From assembly GCF_017591425.1 (NCBI RefSeq), contig NW_024466599.1, positions 29,364,001 through 29,428,000 of the forward strand: a stretch of 64,000 bases of DNA, in the 5' to 3' direction. This document shows, piece after piece, positions 37,026 to 47,340 of the stretch (position 1 is its first letter; the number at the start of each line of letters is the position of its first letter). The notes beneath the pieces are model-generated. The model did not search any database. It was given only the letters and a program-made list of their open reading frames with translations, and was not told the DNA's origin. Both the position numbers and the translations under genes were made by a program. The stretch comes from Ochotona curzoniae (taxonomy: Eukaryota; Chordata; Mammalia; Lagomorpha; Ochotonidae).

Positions 37026-37350
37026 AAGCCTGGCACCGATGTCTTAGTGGCTAAATTTGCACCTTACATGTGCTGGGATCCCACATGGGCATGGATTCGT
37101 GTCTCAGCTGCTCTACTTCCTATTCAGCTCCCTGCTTGTGGCCTAGGAAAGCTGCAAAAAAAAAAAAAATGGTTCAAATTCTTGGGCCCCTGCACCTACA
37201 TGAGAGACACAGAGGAAGCTGATCCTTAGCTTCAGACCAGACAGCTCCAGCCACTACAATCATTTGGAGACTGAACCAGCAGGTGGAAGCTCTCTCCCTC
37301 TTTCCTCTCTGTGTAACTGTTTCAAATAAAAATAAATAAATATTACAAAA
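37026..37350 (+). mobile_element. CSINE with an internal A14 tract
   Basis: 'agcctggcaccgatgtcttagtggctaaat', 'gctgggatcccacatgggcatgg', body and tail 'tgtttcaaataaaaataaataaatatt'. Fourteen A residues (37156-37169) replace the usual 'gcagtngaggatggccc' segment. Confidence 0.9.
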
Positions 37351-38039
37351 ATACAGTTGCAGAATGTGGTTAAGTAATGATGAATTATAAACTATTTTTT
37401 CAATAGTATTAGGGCAATGCTGCTTGGTCAGAAGCAATTGAATGACAGTAACCTGTTACATATAAAAAAATAAGATTGGAGACATGCCCCATGAATGTGC
37501 CATTATTTTGAGTAGAGAAGTCTTTACTGTTGACTCAAGTAGGAGGCAACAGATGGCATTATGAGGGGAGCTGTGAAGACCAGGAGGATAAAGAGAGGCT
37601 AGTATAGAAACATCAGTGAAAAACTGAGATTTTAAAAATGAAAAATCAACTTCTTCCAAGACAAGTCAAATGGAAGACAGAAAACTCTCAGTGGGAACTG
37701 TGGTTAGAGAAATATATTACATAAAAGGAAATGTGAGTTCTCATAGCACAGTATATTTCCAAAGCCTGTCTTCCCTACTTCATTACTTAAACCATACAAT
37801 TTTCATGGCACATTAGACAATAATACTACTTACTTAATTAAGTTCTCAATATTACCTTTAATTGCAGTTTCTTTGTTCAACCATTAGGTCATAAGTGACT
37901 TTCAAATCTTTTTTAAAAGCACTAACGAAATAATTGATTCAGGGGGAAAAGGAAGGGGAATTTACCCCTGTGTAATAGCTACTATTTGATGATAGAAATA
38001 TTCCTTGGAAGTCAGAGAAGTACCTTAACACAAAGGGCA
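37351..38039. other. Unassigned DNA
   Basis: Nothing recognised; 67 to 87-codon minus-strand frames have no motif. Confidence 0.4.
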
Positions 38040-38382
38040 ATGCTTTTAGCTTGTCTTATTATGCTACTTTGGACCTTACATCCATATTGGCGTATCTAAG
38101 CTGTACTCCTGGCTCCCCTTCCAATTCAAGCTTCCTGCTGAAGTCCATCCTAAGAGACAACAGATCAGAGTTCAACTGGTTGGACCTCTGCCAACCAAGC
38201 AGTATACCCAAAATGGGCTCCTAGCCCCTGGCGTCCACCAGGCCAAACCCCAGACCAGATATTGTGGGCATTCAGTGGATGATACAGGTAAGAGAAGATC
38301 TTTCTCTTTCCTTTCTCCTCTCCCCACCCCTCCTCTTTTTCTGTGCATGTCTTTCAAAAGAGAAATAGAAAAATTTGTAAAG
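38040..38382 (+). mobile_element. CSINE, strongly diverged
   Basis: 'cttacatccatattggcgt', 'cctggctccccttccaattcaagcttcctgc', 'atgggctcctagcccctggcg', 'ggccaaaccccagaccagatattgtgggcattcagtggatgat' and tail 'gtctttcaaaagagaaatag'. The head is poorly preserved. Confidence 0.7.
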
Positions 38383-39125
38383 ACTCCACTCTTTGGATAC
38401 ATATAGGAATATGATATTTCTATACTAACACATTTCTTCTTTCAACACACAGCACCTCTAATATTTGCCCTTGACCCCTTGCACAGGCAACCAGGGCACT
38501 GACACTCATTTGATCATCACTGGGGTGGCTTAAGCATTAATCTCATTTCAACCTCTAAATTCAGTTCTCAGTTTTATTGTGAAAGCTAAGCCAGATAAGG
38601 AATTTTTTACTTTAAAGATCATTTTCTCAAACATGTACACACATCACTAAAGCTCATTCTTTACTTCTCTCCAGTATTTCCCTTCAGGAAATCTTATACT
38701 CTAGATATCACAAGAGACCAAGACTTTAAGTTGCTCAAGAAAATTATCAAAGGCAAAAACAAAATTGATTTTCTGCAGTAAAACCAGAAACCACAAACAC
38801 TAAAACGCAAAATGTGTCCATCTCATGAAATTCCCTAATACTAACACTCTATCTTAAAAGTTAGCAAGGTAATTAGAGTTCAACTAAAAAGATGCTCACA
38901 CCTTCCACATCCTTACAATTTTATTAATTTTCTTTAATATATGCAAAATTTTGTATACAAGCATTGCTTCTGATTAAAGATATTTTATGTATTTCAGGCC
39001 GTAAGATTCTGATAATAAGTTTTAAAATTTACATTCAATAGTTAAATAAAATGTATAAACAAAATGTATAGTCAGCTAAATACAAAGTCAAAAATGCATC
39101 ATATGTGTTGAGTGCTGATATTAAT
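38383..39125. other. Unassigned DNA
   Basis: Nothing recognised. Confidence 0.4.
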
Positions 39126-39495
39126 ACTTTACAAATGGAAATTGGGCCCAGTACAATAGCATAGTGGTTGAAGTCCTTGCCTTGCATGTGCCAGGATCCC
39201 ATATGGGCACCGGTTATAATCCCAGAGGTCCCGCTTCCCATCCAGCTCCCTGCCTGTGGCCTGGGAAAGCAGTTGAGGATGGCCTAAGGCCTTGGGACCC
39301 TGCATCCACATGAGAGACCCGGAAGAGCTCCTGGCTGCTGGCTTCAGATTGGCTTAGCTCCAGCTGTTGCGGCTGCTTGGGGAATGAACCATTGGATGGA
39401 AGATCTTCCTGTCCCTCCTCTCTGTATATCTGCCTTTCCAATAAAAATAAATAAATCTTTTTTTTAAAAAAAGTAACACTTTACAAATGGAAATT
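39126..39495. repeat. Target-site duplication flanking a CSINE
   Basis: The 18-mer actttacaaatggaaatt is perfect at 39126-39143 and 39478-39495, on either side of the CSINE. Confidence 0.93.
39144..39477 (+). mobile_element. CSINE, young full-length copy
   Basis: 'gggcccagtacaatagcatagtggttgaagtccttgcc', a box B-like ggttataatcc, a CpG-containing body, and 'ctgtatatctgcctttccaataaaaataaataaatc' plus T/A runs. Boundaries are fixed by the 18-bp duplication. Confidence 0.95.
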
Positions 39496-39589
39496 ATAAT
39501 TCAATGACTTTTTTTAAAATCTTGCCAAGAGTATGTAGAAGGAGCACTCAGATTTGGCTGGTTTTGATATATCTCCTTTCCCCCATGAT

Positions 39590-39965
39590 CTGGCTCTGCC
39601 TAAAATTCCAATGTACCTCTGTTTTTGTGTCTTACTCCCTGCCTCATTTTGACTCTTAAAACATGATCACCAGGCCATGAAAAATGGTTTAACAACTCCG
39701 AGTCCTTTCCCTCAAATTCTCAAAATCTTTCTACCACTTATGCTGCCTACAAATATACATTTTCAAATATCATAGACCAAAAGTCACAATATCTAAGGTG
39801 AGCTTCCTTGAATTTCCTTATATTCACACAAAGTTGCATTTTAATCTTTGTCTTCTCCACTTTTTGTCCCTCTCTCATGCTCCACGCTTATATCCTACTT
39901 CCCACATTATGAGCTCTACAATATAAGAACAATATTATTCCTCCCTGAAACTACAACTGTTTACA
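39590..39965 (+). mobile_element. L2-like fragment, sense
   Basis: Resembles the L2 3' ORF region in base pattern ('tctggctctgcctaaaattcc', '...tgactcttaaaacatgatcac', 'tcttctccactttttgtccctctc'). Weakly supported. Confidence 0.35.
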
Positions 39966-40024
39966 CCTTATTGGCCGACCCTGACCTCTGTTAAATTAAC
40001 TCTGAATATGGACAAGAATCATCA

Positions 40025-41016
40025 ATTGCCATACTAGAGTCAACATTGAAAACCAGCTAGTGATCATGGCCTCTCAAGAGCAAGGACTAAAGAGGACAGA
40101 TGGAGACCCATAGACATGCAGAAGCAGCAGAGACAGCAGAGCAGTGCTGCAGGGAACAGACACCCCAGCAGCGGTCAGAGCTCCACTGGCAGTCAGTGAG
40201 AAGAAATCACTGTGGATGCTGAAGATGAATCCAGCAATAGGGCTGAAGATCTTACAAGTAGAAGCAGCGTGGAGCAGCCCATCAATACCAATGTAGGAAT
40301 GGGATGAATTTCACAGCCTAGCACCTCAACAGTGCCACACTGGGTGCCATTTCTGCTTCTGTGGCAAAAGCCTTGGGCAGAAAACAGCGAGGGATACAAC
40401 TAGGAAAATAATGTTGACTTCACATCCAACAGTTTACAAATAAAATAGGTCTGGGTTGTTCCCAGACCTAACTGCAAACAGGAGCCAACAACAAGAGGAA
40501 AGAAAAAAAAATCCATGTGAAGGGCAACATTGATAGCCCTTTGATTTAGTTTAAAGTCAGAGCTGGTGTCTCCCTAATCTAGGTTACTGCTGGAATTGGG
40601 AGTGGGAGAAAGGCTGAACAGATAACTGTGCCACCACAAATAGGATCACGGGGGCAGAAAGTGGCAAGCCAGGCACTCTGCCTGCAGAGGCCGTGGGAGA
40701 AAAACTCAGTAGCCCAGCGGTGCAAATTGCTGCAGGCAATGGTGCAAGTGACACAAATTCAGAACCGGGCACTGAAGAGGTCAATGACTTTGATATGTAG
40801 AGCTTTGGATGACACAACGTAAAAATAAACCTAAGGAGAAGAATCTGCTACTCAGAGTAGCAATGACAAAGGACAAAATAAAAAGCATAGGCATTAGGAA
40901 TGAGGTTACTGACATCTTCAAGGCAAAAGAACAGAAGACTATTTCAACATCAGAATTAACTGATGAAGACATCAAGAAACTACCAAATAAAGAATTTTTA
41001 AAAATTATTAAGAACT
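40025..41016 (+). mobile_element. L1 5' leader and start of ORF1, sense
   Basis: 40025-40800 is a GC-richer stretch with L1 5'-leader character (repeated 'gcagcagagacagcagagcagtgctgcag'). It leads into an ORF1 remnant, where 40809-41016 reads NKPKEKNLLLRVAMTKDKIK, then DIFKAKEQK, and later ELTDEDIKKL. This ORF1 is homologous to the antisense ORF1 at 23.9-24.2 kb. It is interrupted at 41016 by a younger L1 and resumes at 41664. Confidence 0.75.
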
Positions 41017-41682
41017 CAAATTAAGACATCAATGAGGTACCACCTAACGCCAGTAAGAATGGTTCATATACAAAAAACCACCAACAACACTTGCTGGCAA
41101 GGATGTGGGGAAAAGGGAACCCTTCTCCATTGCTGGTGGGACTGCAGGTTAGTGCAGCCTCTATGGAAATCAGTATGGAGAACACTCAAACCACTGAAAA
41201 TCTGCATACCATATGATCCAGCAATAGCACTCCTAGGAATATATCCAAAACACCTGTTACACGAGAAACCTACATGCACCCCCATGTTCACAGCAGCGCA
41301 ATCAATAATTGCAAAAACTTGGAAACAACCAAAATGCCCATCAACAGAAGACTGGATAAGAAAGCTATGGTTTATTTACTCCATGGAATACTACTCAGGT
41401 ATTAAAAAAAAAAAAACCTGAAATGCAGTTCTTTGTGGCCAAATGGGCCCAACTGGAAACCATCATGCTAAGGGAAATGAACCAATCCCAAAAGGTCAGA
41501 TACCACATGTTTGCCTTATTTTAAGTTGAAATGCTATTAATTTGTAAAAGGATACCTGTAGATCGTAGTATTATTTCAACCTCTAACAACCTGTATTTCA
41601 TGCAACAACATATTGTGATGTAAGTAATGAACCAGCAAAAAAAAAAAAAAAAAAAGGCTACCAAAAAAATCATTAAGAACCT
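41000..41682. repeat. Probable target-site duplication around the nested L1
   Basis: aaaaattattaagaact at about 41000-41016 recurs as aaaaaatcattaagaacct at about 41664-41682, with one or two differences. The ORF1 reading resumes in register across the insertion (IIKN on both sides). Confidence 0.6.
41017..41663 (+). mobile_element. 5'-truncated L1 (ORF2 C-terminus and 3' UTR) nested in an older L1
   Basis: An open frame at 41032-41421 (129 codons) encodes the ORF2 C-terminal segment, including the zinc-knuckle-like [18 protein letters not shown] (C-x3-C-x7-H-x4-C), then [29 protein letters not shown] and [14 protein letters not shown]2 then continues out of frame ('gggaaatgaaccaatccc'), followed by a short 3' UTR and an A run at 41638-41655. 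It is the best-preserved L1 coding segment in the window. It starts just past the reverse transcriptase domain, so it cannot mobilise itself. Confidence 0.88.
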
Positions 41683-41985
41683 TAGAAATAACAAGCAGCA
41701 CATACAGAAGTTCAAGGAATATATTACAGAGGAAGTGTTAACATCCAAACAAAATCAAAGCGAATTACTAAAAATGAAGAATACAAATAGAAAATTAAAA
41801 ATTCAGTGGAAAGCCACAATAATGGAATGAGTGAGGCAGGGAAAGAGTCTCAGAACTGGAAGACACCTCCTGCAAAAATGCTAAGAAAGCTGGAAGAGGA
41901 ACTGAGTAAAGCTAAGAAAAGCAGATAAGACTTGGCACCATCAAAAGGACAAACATAAGAGAACCTATGTTAAAACATATATACA
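41664..41985 (+). mobile_element. Continuation of the older L1 ORF1 (coiled-coil part)
   Basis: TKKIIKNLRNNKQHIQKFKE and then EEVLTSKQNQSELLKMKN at 41664-41830 match the antisense ORF1 at 24 kb in order. 'gaggaactgagtaaagc' and 'tggcaccatcaaaaggacaaac' follow, after which recognition is lost. ORF2 is not present beyond. Confidence 0.72.
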
Positions 41986-42302
41986 ATGATAAATCTTTAT
42001 CAATTCCATTTTCCTTGGTTAAAATGAGTGATTCAGACAAGATGATCACTATAGTATAATACCTAGGATTCTACCATAAGTTTTGGTATAACAACAAAAT
42101 ACTTTCTTTATTAAATGTATCAAGGTTCTAATACACTATTATAAAATTTTTTTAGTCAACATATTGCTCACATAAGTGAAGAAATGTCAATTTTAACACT
42201 ATTTATTTGTAAAAGAAAAAAAAAGTAATGGCATTTCACTCCATACGATTTTAGGATAGCATTTTATGACATTACCCTATAATTATAAAAACAATAGTTA
42301 CA

Positions 42303-42632
42303 GGCCTGGCACAGTAGCCTAATCATTGAATCCTCATCTTGCATTTGCCGGGATCCCATACAGGTGCCAGTTCTAATCCAGACTGCTCCACTTCCCATCC
42401 AGCTCCCTGTTTGTGGCCTGGGAAAGCAATCGAGGATGGCACAAAGCCTTGGGACCCTGCTCCTGCATGTGAGACCTGGGGGAGGCACCTGCCTCCTGGC
42501 TTTAGATTGGCTCAGCTTCAACCATTGCGGCTATTGGAGGAGTAAGCCAGCAACTGAAGATCTTTCTCTCTGTATCTCCTTAGCTTTGTATCTCTCTTCC
42601 AACCGAAAAAATTTTTTTTAATCTTTAAAATA
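42303..42632 (+). mobile_element. CSINE
   Basis: 'ggcctggcacagtagcctaatcattg', 'gccgggatcccatacaggtgccagttctaatcc', 'ccaaccattgcggctattgg' and tail 'cttccaaccgaaaaaattttttttaatcttt'. A possible short duplication (ataaaaaca) flanks it. Confidence 0.92.
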
Positions 42633-43404
42633 AAAACAGATGACTTTCTTTTGAATTTGTAACTCCTAACTAAATTTTAAGCAATTTTGTTTTCCATTAC
42701 TTTGATTTTTTCTTTAATTTTATTCTTCCATTAGGGAGAGAGAATAAGTTACACAGAATGGTGGGGTGATTATAGTTCACAACAACCTCATAAATTTTCT
42801 GCACAGAAAGAAGAAAGGAGCCCCAAAGATTCAATTGTAAAGTAATGTAAAAGACAGGAAAACATACCTTGAGAATAAAAAATTAACCTAAATCACAAGA
42901 AGTTACCTTTTCTCATGACTCTGCACATTATTTTGTACTACTGTCATAACTATTCTTGAGCATAAAATTATAAAGTTCATCTACTGATTTCATTCAACAA
43001 TGATGCTAATTGAAGCAACACACAGCAATTCCTAAACATGGTGGTACAGAATTACTCAGAAACCACTACTGTCGCACAGAATTTATACTTTTCTTTATCT
43101 ATTATCTATAATAGATTTGGATATATTTTATAGTGCTTGCTTCCTAGATATATTGCCACCCCAAATATTTTTGTGATATTTCCATTTATACATTACTTCA
43201 TTTGTCCAAATATTACCTCTAGCCCCATTCCCTAAGAACAAATATTTAATTCTAACACAAAAAATAGAAATCTTATATGTGTAGATATATAAATAACACT
43301 TAGACAAATTAGGGGGTTTCAAGTAGTTTGTGGAAACACAGACAGCTAAACTTTGGCAAGAGAACCAAAAATAAGCTAGGGGCGGGGAGAAAGTTGGTCT
43401 TTTA
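42633..43404. other. Unassigned AT-rich DNA
   Basis: Nothing recognised. The 103-codon minus-strand frame 43128-43439 runs into the L1 to the right and has no motif. Confidence 0.4.
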
Positions 43405-44020
43405 AAAAAAAAATGCTGTTGGAACAGTCTGGTATCCATCTGCAGAAGTAAGAAGCAAGATCCTCACTTCTCACCTACAAAAATCAGCTCTAAATGGATC
43501 AATAAACTAAATCTGCACTCAGAAACCACCAAAGTATTCAAGGAAAACCGATAGCATTATGTAAGTTATAGATGTGGGCAAAGATTTATTAGAAAAGTCA
43601 CCAAAAGCACAAGCAGTCAAACAAATGGACTACTTCAAACTATTTCTGTACGGCAAAGAAAACAATCAACAAACTGAAGAGACAACCAACAAAATGGGAT
43701 AAAATATTTGCAAACTACACAACCGACAGGGACCAATATCCAGGATTTACAAAGAGCTTCAGAAACTCAACAACAGCAAAATATACCTTTGACAGTATGG
43801 TACTAAATTTTCTACCTTTGCCTATAGTTATGATATCATGATACCTAAATAGCAGAATGTTAAACTTGTAACTGTTACTCAAAGACTATAGCACTATGAT
43901 AATTTGGGGAGAAATGTGCACAGGGGAAAATGGAGAGAGATAACGAAGGGGATAAAGGAAATGCTATACCTATAAAACTTTATCATGGAAAAGAGTAGTA
44001 AACAATTAAAACATATCTAA
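43405..44020 (+). mobile_element. L1 with internal deletion (ORF2 segment joined to 3' UTR)
   Basis: 43415-43790 follows the ORF2 order: 'ggaacagtctggtatccatctgcagaag', 'aaatcagctctaaatggatc', 'gtgggcaaagatttatt', 'acaatcaacaaactgaagagacaaccaacaaaatggg', 'gcttcagaaactcaac'. It then jumps directly to 3' UTR sequence ('gacagtatggtactaaattttc' onward) with no zinc-knuckle region, and ends A-rich near 44020. Confidence 0.8.
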
Positions 44021-44137
44021 AAAGAAAATAATGCACATATTCCATGAACTTTTGAAGCTCCTCGTGGAGATAGCTGTTAGTGCAAAGAGAAAGACTGAAT
44101 TGGTAGGAACAAGAAATATAAGAAAAAAAAATCTGAA

Positions 44138-44344
44138 GGTGCCAACATTGTAGGGTAGTGGATGGAAGCAACCACCTAAAATGCTGACATCCTATAATAG
44201 TACTGATTTATGTCCTTGCTCCTTCAGCCTTCATTTCTGATCCTACTAACATGCCTGGAACAGCAGTCAGAAATCTGGAAGAAGCTCCTGGCTTCTGGCT
44301 TCAGCCAAGCACCTTTTCAACCAATGCATAGTGAGTGAGTATAC

Positions 44345-44412
<68 letters not shown>

Positions 44413-44506
44413 CAATGGATAGTGCACATATCTCATTCTGTCTCCCTTCATCTTCCTCTTTCCTCTCTCCTGCAACCTTGCCTTTCAACTAAATAAATAT
44501 TAAGGG
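44138..44506 (+). mobile_element. CSINE split by a TG microsatellite
   Basis: 'gaaggtgccaacattgtagggtagtgg', 'gacatcctataatagtactg', 'gctcctggcttctggcttcagcc' before the (TG)n. The CT-rich 3' part and tail 'gcctttcaactaaataaatatt' come after it. Confidence 0.85.
44348..44410. repeat. (TG)n microsatellite, about 31 units
   Basis: Uninterrupted TG dinucleotides, probably expanded from the CT/TG-rich 3' part of the CSINE. The 73-codon minus-strand (TH)n frame is an artefact of it. Confidence 0.97.
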
Positions 44507-44510
44507 GAAA

Positions 44511-46169
44511 CAAAATCTGAAAAATTGAAGAGGAAGTAGAAAATAATCAGATTTTTGCAAGGTGCTTGAAAAAGAAAAAAAATGTTGATTTCTCCAGACT
44601 GAGTCAAACAGCCATGTTTGTGATAAAGACTTGCCTATCTTTTTCTCCCACCTTCTTACCACTTATTATCTACTTTCTCCCTGTTCCAAATTATTGATTC
44701 CATATTACTTCAGGCCCAACACATGACCTTTCCTGTTAGGTTATTTAGTCATTCCCTATACCATAGTTCGGGAGACACCAGCACAACTCAGCCTCATCCC
44801 TGCTTGTGGCTGACACTCAATAGTTAAATGCACCCTCAAGCCTACCTGCCATGCTTGTTGCTGAGACAAGTTTCCTTTTCATGTGTGTATGCTCTGGGCT
44901 AGACAACAATTCATTTTGATGGCAAAAAGAGAACCACTCTTTTCTGAACCAGCAACAAATGCTAGCCCAGTGGGATATTTTGTGAATCCATTCAACTAGG
45001 AGATATAGCCAGTGATCTCCCAGTCTGCATCACAATGAATTCAACAATAAAAAGTTGGTAAACTCGACTCTGATGCTGCCATAAGTGACCTTGAGAAAGT
45101 ACACAGAGTTGCTAGGGGCTCTTTATAGAGGACTAGCTACATAAGAAAAATTCTACACATACTATCAATTCTTCTGGTTTAGCCTCTTAGAGTTAGAACC
45201 CCAGGTACTGCCACATAACAAACAGGCCCCTTGCTTCAATTATCTCCAAGCTCTTATCAGCTCAGTTCCAGGGAATCGAAAATGTAGGTTCTTTTTAAAA
45301 CTGTCAACTTCCACATTGAATAAATTTTACTAGGTGTCAAAATTTGCTTGATCATGTACCATAGCTGGAAACAACATTTCACATAAGTCTTAATTGCTGG
45401 CAAATACTTATATTGAAAAGAACATATAGAACAGGAAAAATAAAGATCAATAATAGGTTTTGAATAAGAACAGCGTCTTGGAAAATTTGAGGTATTTTAT
45501 TGAAATAACCTTTAATCAATGCAGTTTAATCTCCTAGCACAATGGCAATTAAAAGCTGTTACAAATAGGAAAGATGGATTAACATGGTGCTGCAAATATT
45601 TCCTGTTGCCCCTTTAAAAGATTTGTGAAACACAAATTTGAACATAGTAATTTGGGCCTTTTAAACTGTCACCTAAATATCATGTTCCTTTAAAAATTAT
45701 AACTTCTCTTATTCCTAATGAGTCACATATCCATTTCTGTGAAGCCCATGGCTCTCACTCTGGGTTAAAGAGCACCATATAGATGGTTTATGTTTTCTTA
45801 CACTCCATTAAATACTGCTTTGGCAGTGTTCTTTTAGATTTTTTTAAGTGCTTCTGACATTTCATATATAGCAGTTTTACAGTTATAAACGAGAGCCTTT
45901 TTAAACAAAAATATAAAATTTTATTTCAGAATATACAGAATTCATCTTATTCATCCTTGTTATGTTAGTACCTAGTAGAGCGCTTGACACACAGGTGGTA
46001 ACTGATACAATATTGGGGCTTTTTCTTAAAGTTAAGAAAAAAAATATTTTGACAAACTAATTTCTTTTAATATCTAAGCAAAGTTATTTGTGATTATGAC
46101 ACATTTCTAGTCTTGTCCTCATATAGATCTGAAACTACTATAAGGACTCTTGAAAGTTTGCTTGTTAAG
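44511..46169. other. Unassigned DNA
   Basis: No gene recognised. 'gtgaccttgagaaagtacacag' near 45087 hints at a MIR and 'tagtagagcgcttgacacacaggtgg' near 45973 at an L2 or MIR end; both are too weak to call. Confidence 0.4.
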
Positions 46170-46245
46170 CATTTGGAGAGTGAATAAACAGGTTTAAAAT
46201 CCCTCTCCCTCTCTTTGTGTTGCTCTTTCAAGTCATTAAAAATCA
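46170..46245 (+). mobile_element. CSINE 3' end fragment
   Basis: 'catttggagagtgaataaacagg' and 'cctctccctctctttgtgttgctctttcaa' match the last part of CSINE; the rest is missing. Confidence 0.55.
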
Positions 46246-46600
46246 TTGACATTTATAATATTACTTATTTTTATCTGTTAGTTTGTGTTCTTCAACTATA
46301 TTTATCAGTTTTTTCTCTTGGTCAATTGTTCTGGCATAAACGTCCAGGATTATACTGGATGTCAGCTGTGAGAATAATATACCATTATCTGGTTCTAGTC
46401 CTGAGAGGAAATTCTCTCAGCTTCTCTGCAGTCAACATGAATGTTGGCTGTGGGTTTTTTTCATAACATAACCTTTATTATGTTGAGGTGTATTCCTTCT
46501 GTGACTAACCTACTGAAGTTCTGTTCATCAGCAATGGCTGTTGAATCTTTCCTGTGTCTACCGAGACAATCATATTATTTTATCTTTGGATGTCTTGTGT
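46246..46600 (-). mobile_element. L1 ORF2 fragment (reverse transcriptase), antisense
   Basis: 'gaatgttggctgtgggtttttttcataaca' and 'atgttgaggtgtattccttctgtgac...', then 'gtgtctaccgagacaatcatat', match the reverse complement of ORF2 in the reverse transcriptase region. Decayed; neither end of the element is present. Confidence 0.78.
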
Positions 46601-47340
46601 GCCAGACTGACACTAATCCGAATCACTGCTCAACTTTATACTCACTAAGCCTATCATTGAAAGCCACACCTGGACTTCCAGATGTTAGCAAAAATAAGGT
46701 TGACTCAAGACTGTCTCCATGATGCTAGGGCAGACCTCAAGGACACACATGCGAGCTCTAGCCAAGGGACAGAGGTCTTTGGATTTTATCTGGTGCTCGG
46801 TTTCAGGGTGGCAGTCCCATATCTCAGCTTCAAGGCAAAGCCTTAAGTTTACATCCCATTGTACTCTGCAGTGGTTGTAGTCTTGCTCCATGAACAGAGT
46901 TTGGAGGAGATAATGGGATATAGTTCTTCATCCAGCTAGTTAAGTAAAATGCACAGGTTCAGTCCTCAGGTACTGACAAGGTGGTAGAAGTCACAGGGCC
47001 AAGTTCAAATTAGGTTTCACCATGGCACGTCTGGTACTGAGTTTCAAATCTAAATCGTGGATTTTATTCTCTCCCCACTCCTACGTGGGAGATTTCTCTA
47101 TTCGTGCTGTACTGCATGTAGCTGGTAAGGGAATCACCGAATAAGTCTTTCCTTCCTCCCTCCTTCAATATGCATTTCCTTCCTAGTTCAGAAAAGTAAA
47201 GTACTGTATTCTCCATCCTGGCATTTGTGACTCTGGAGATGATTGCTTGAGGTGGGGGAAAGGGTATGCTGTTCAAATTAGTGTCTGGGCAAGAGCTTCA
47301 GATCACCTTGCTCAGAAATCATCTTCCTCTGTCTGATAAA
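46601..47340. other. Unassigned, somewhat GC-richer block
   Basis: Between an L1 fragment and AT-rich DNA. It contains 68 and 70-codon minus-strand frames with no known family and phrases such as 'ggtgctcggtttcagggtggcagtccc'. It could be L1 5' leader, LTR or unique sequence. Confidence 0.3.

Noticed and set aside
41032..41421. 129-codon plus-strand open frame as a possible gene
   Set aside because: It is the C-terminal part of L1 ORF2 in a 5'-truncated copy.
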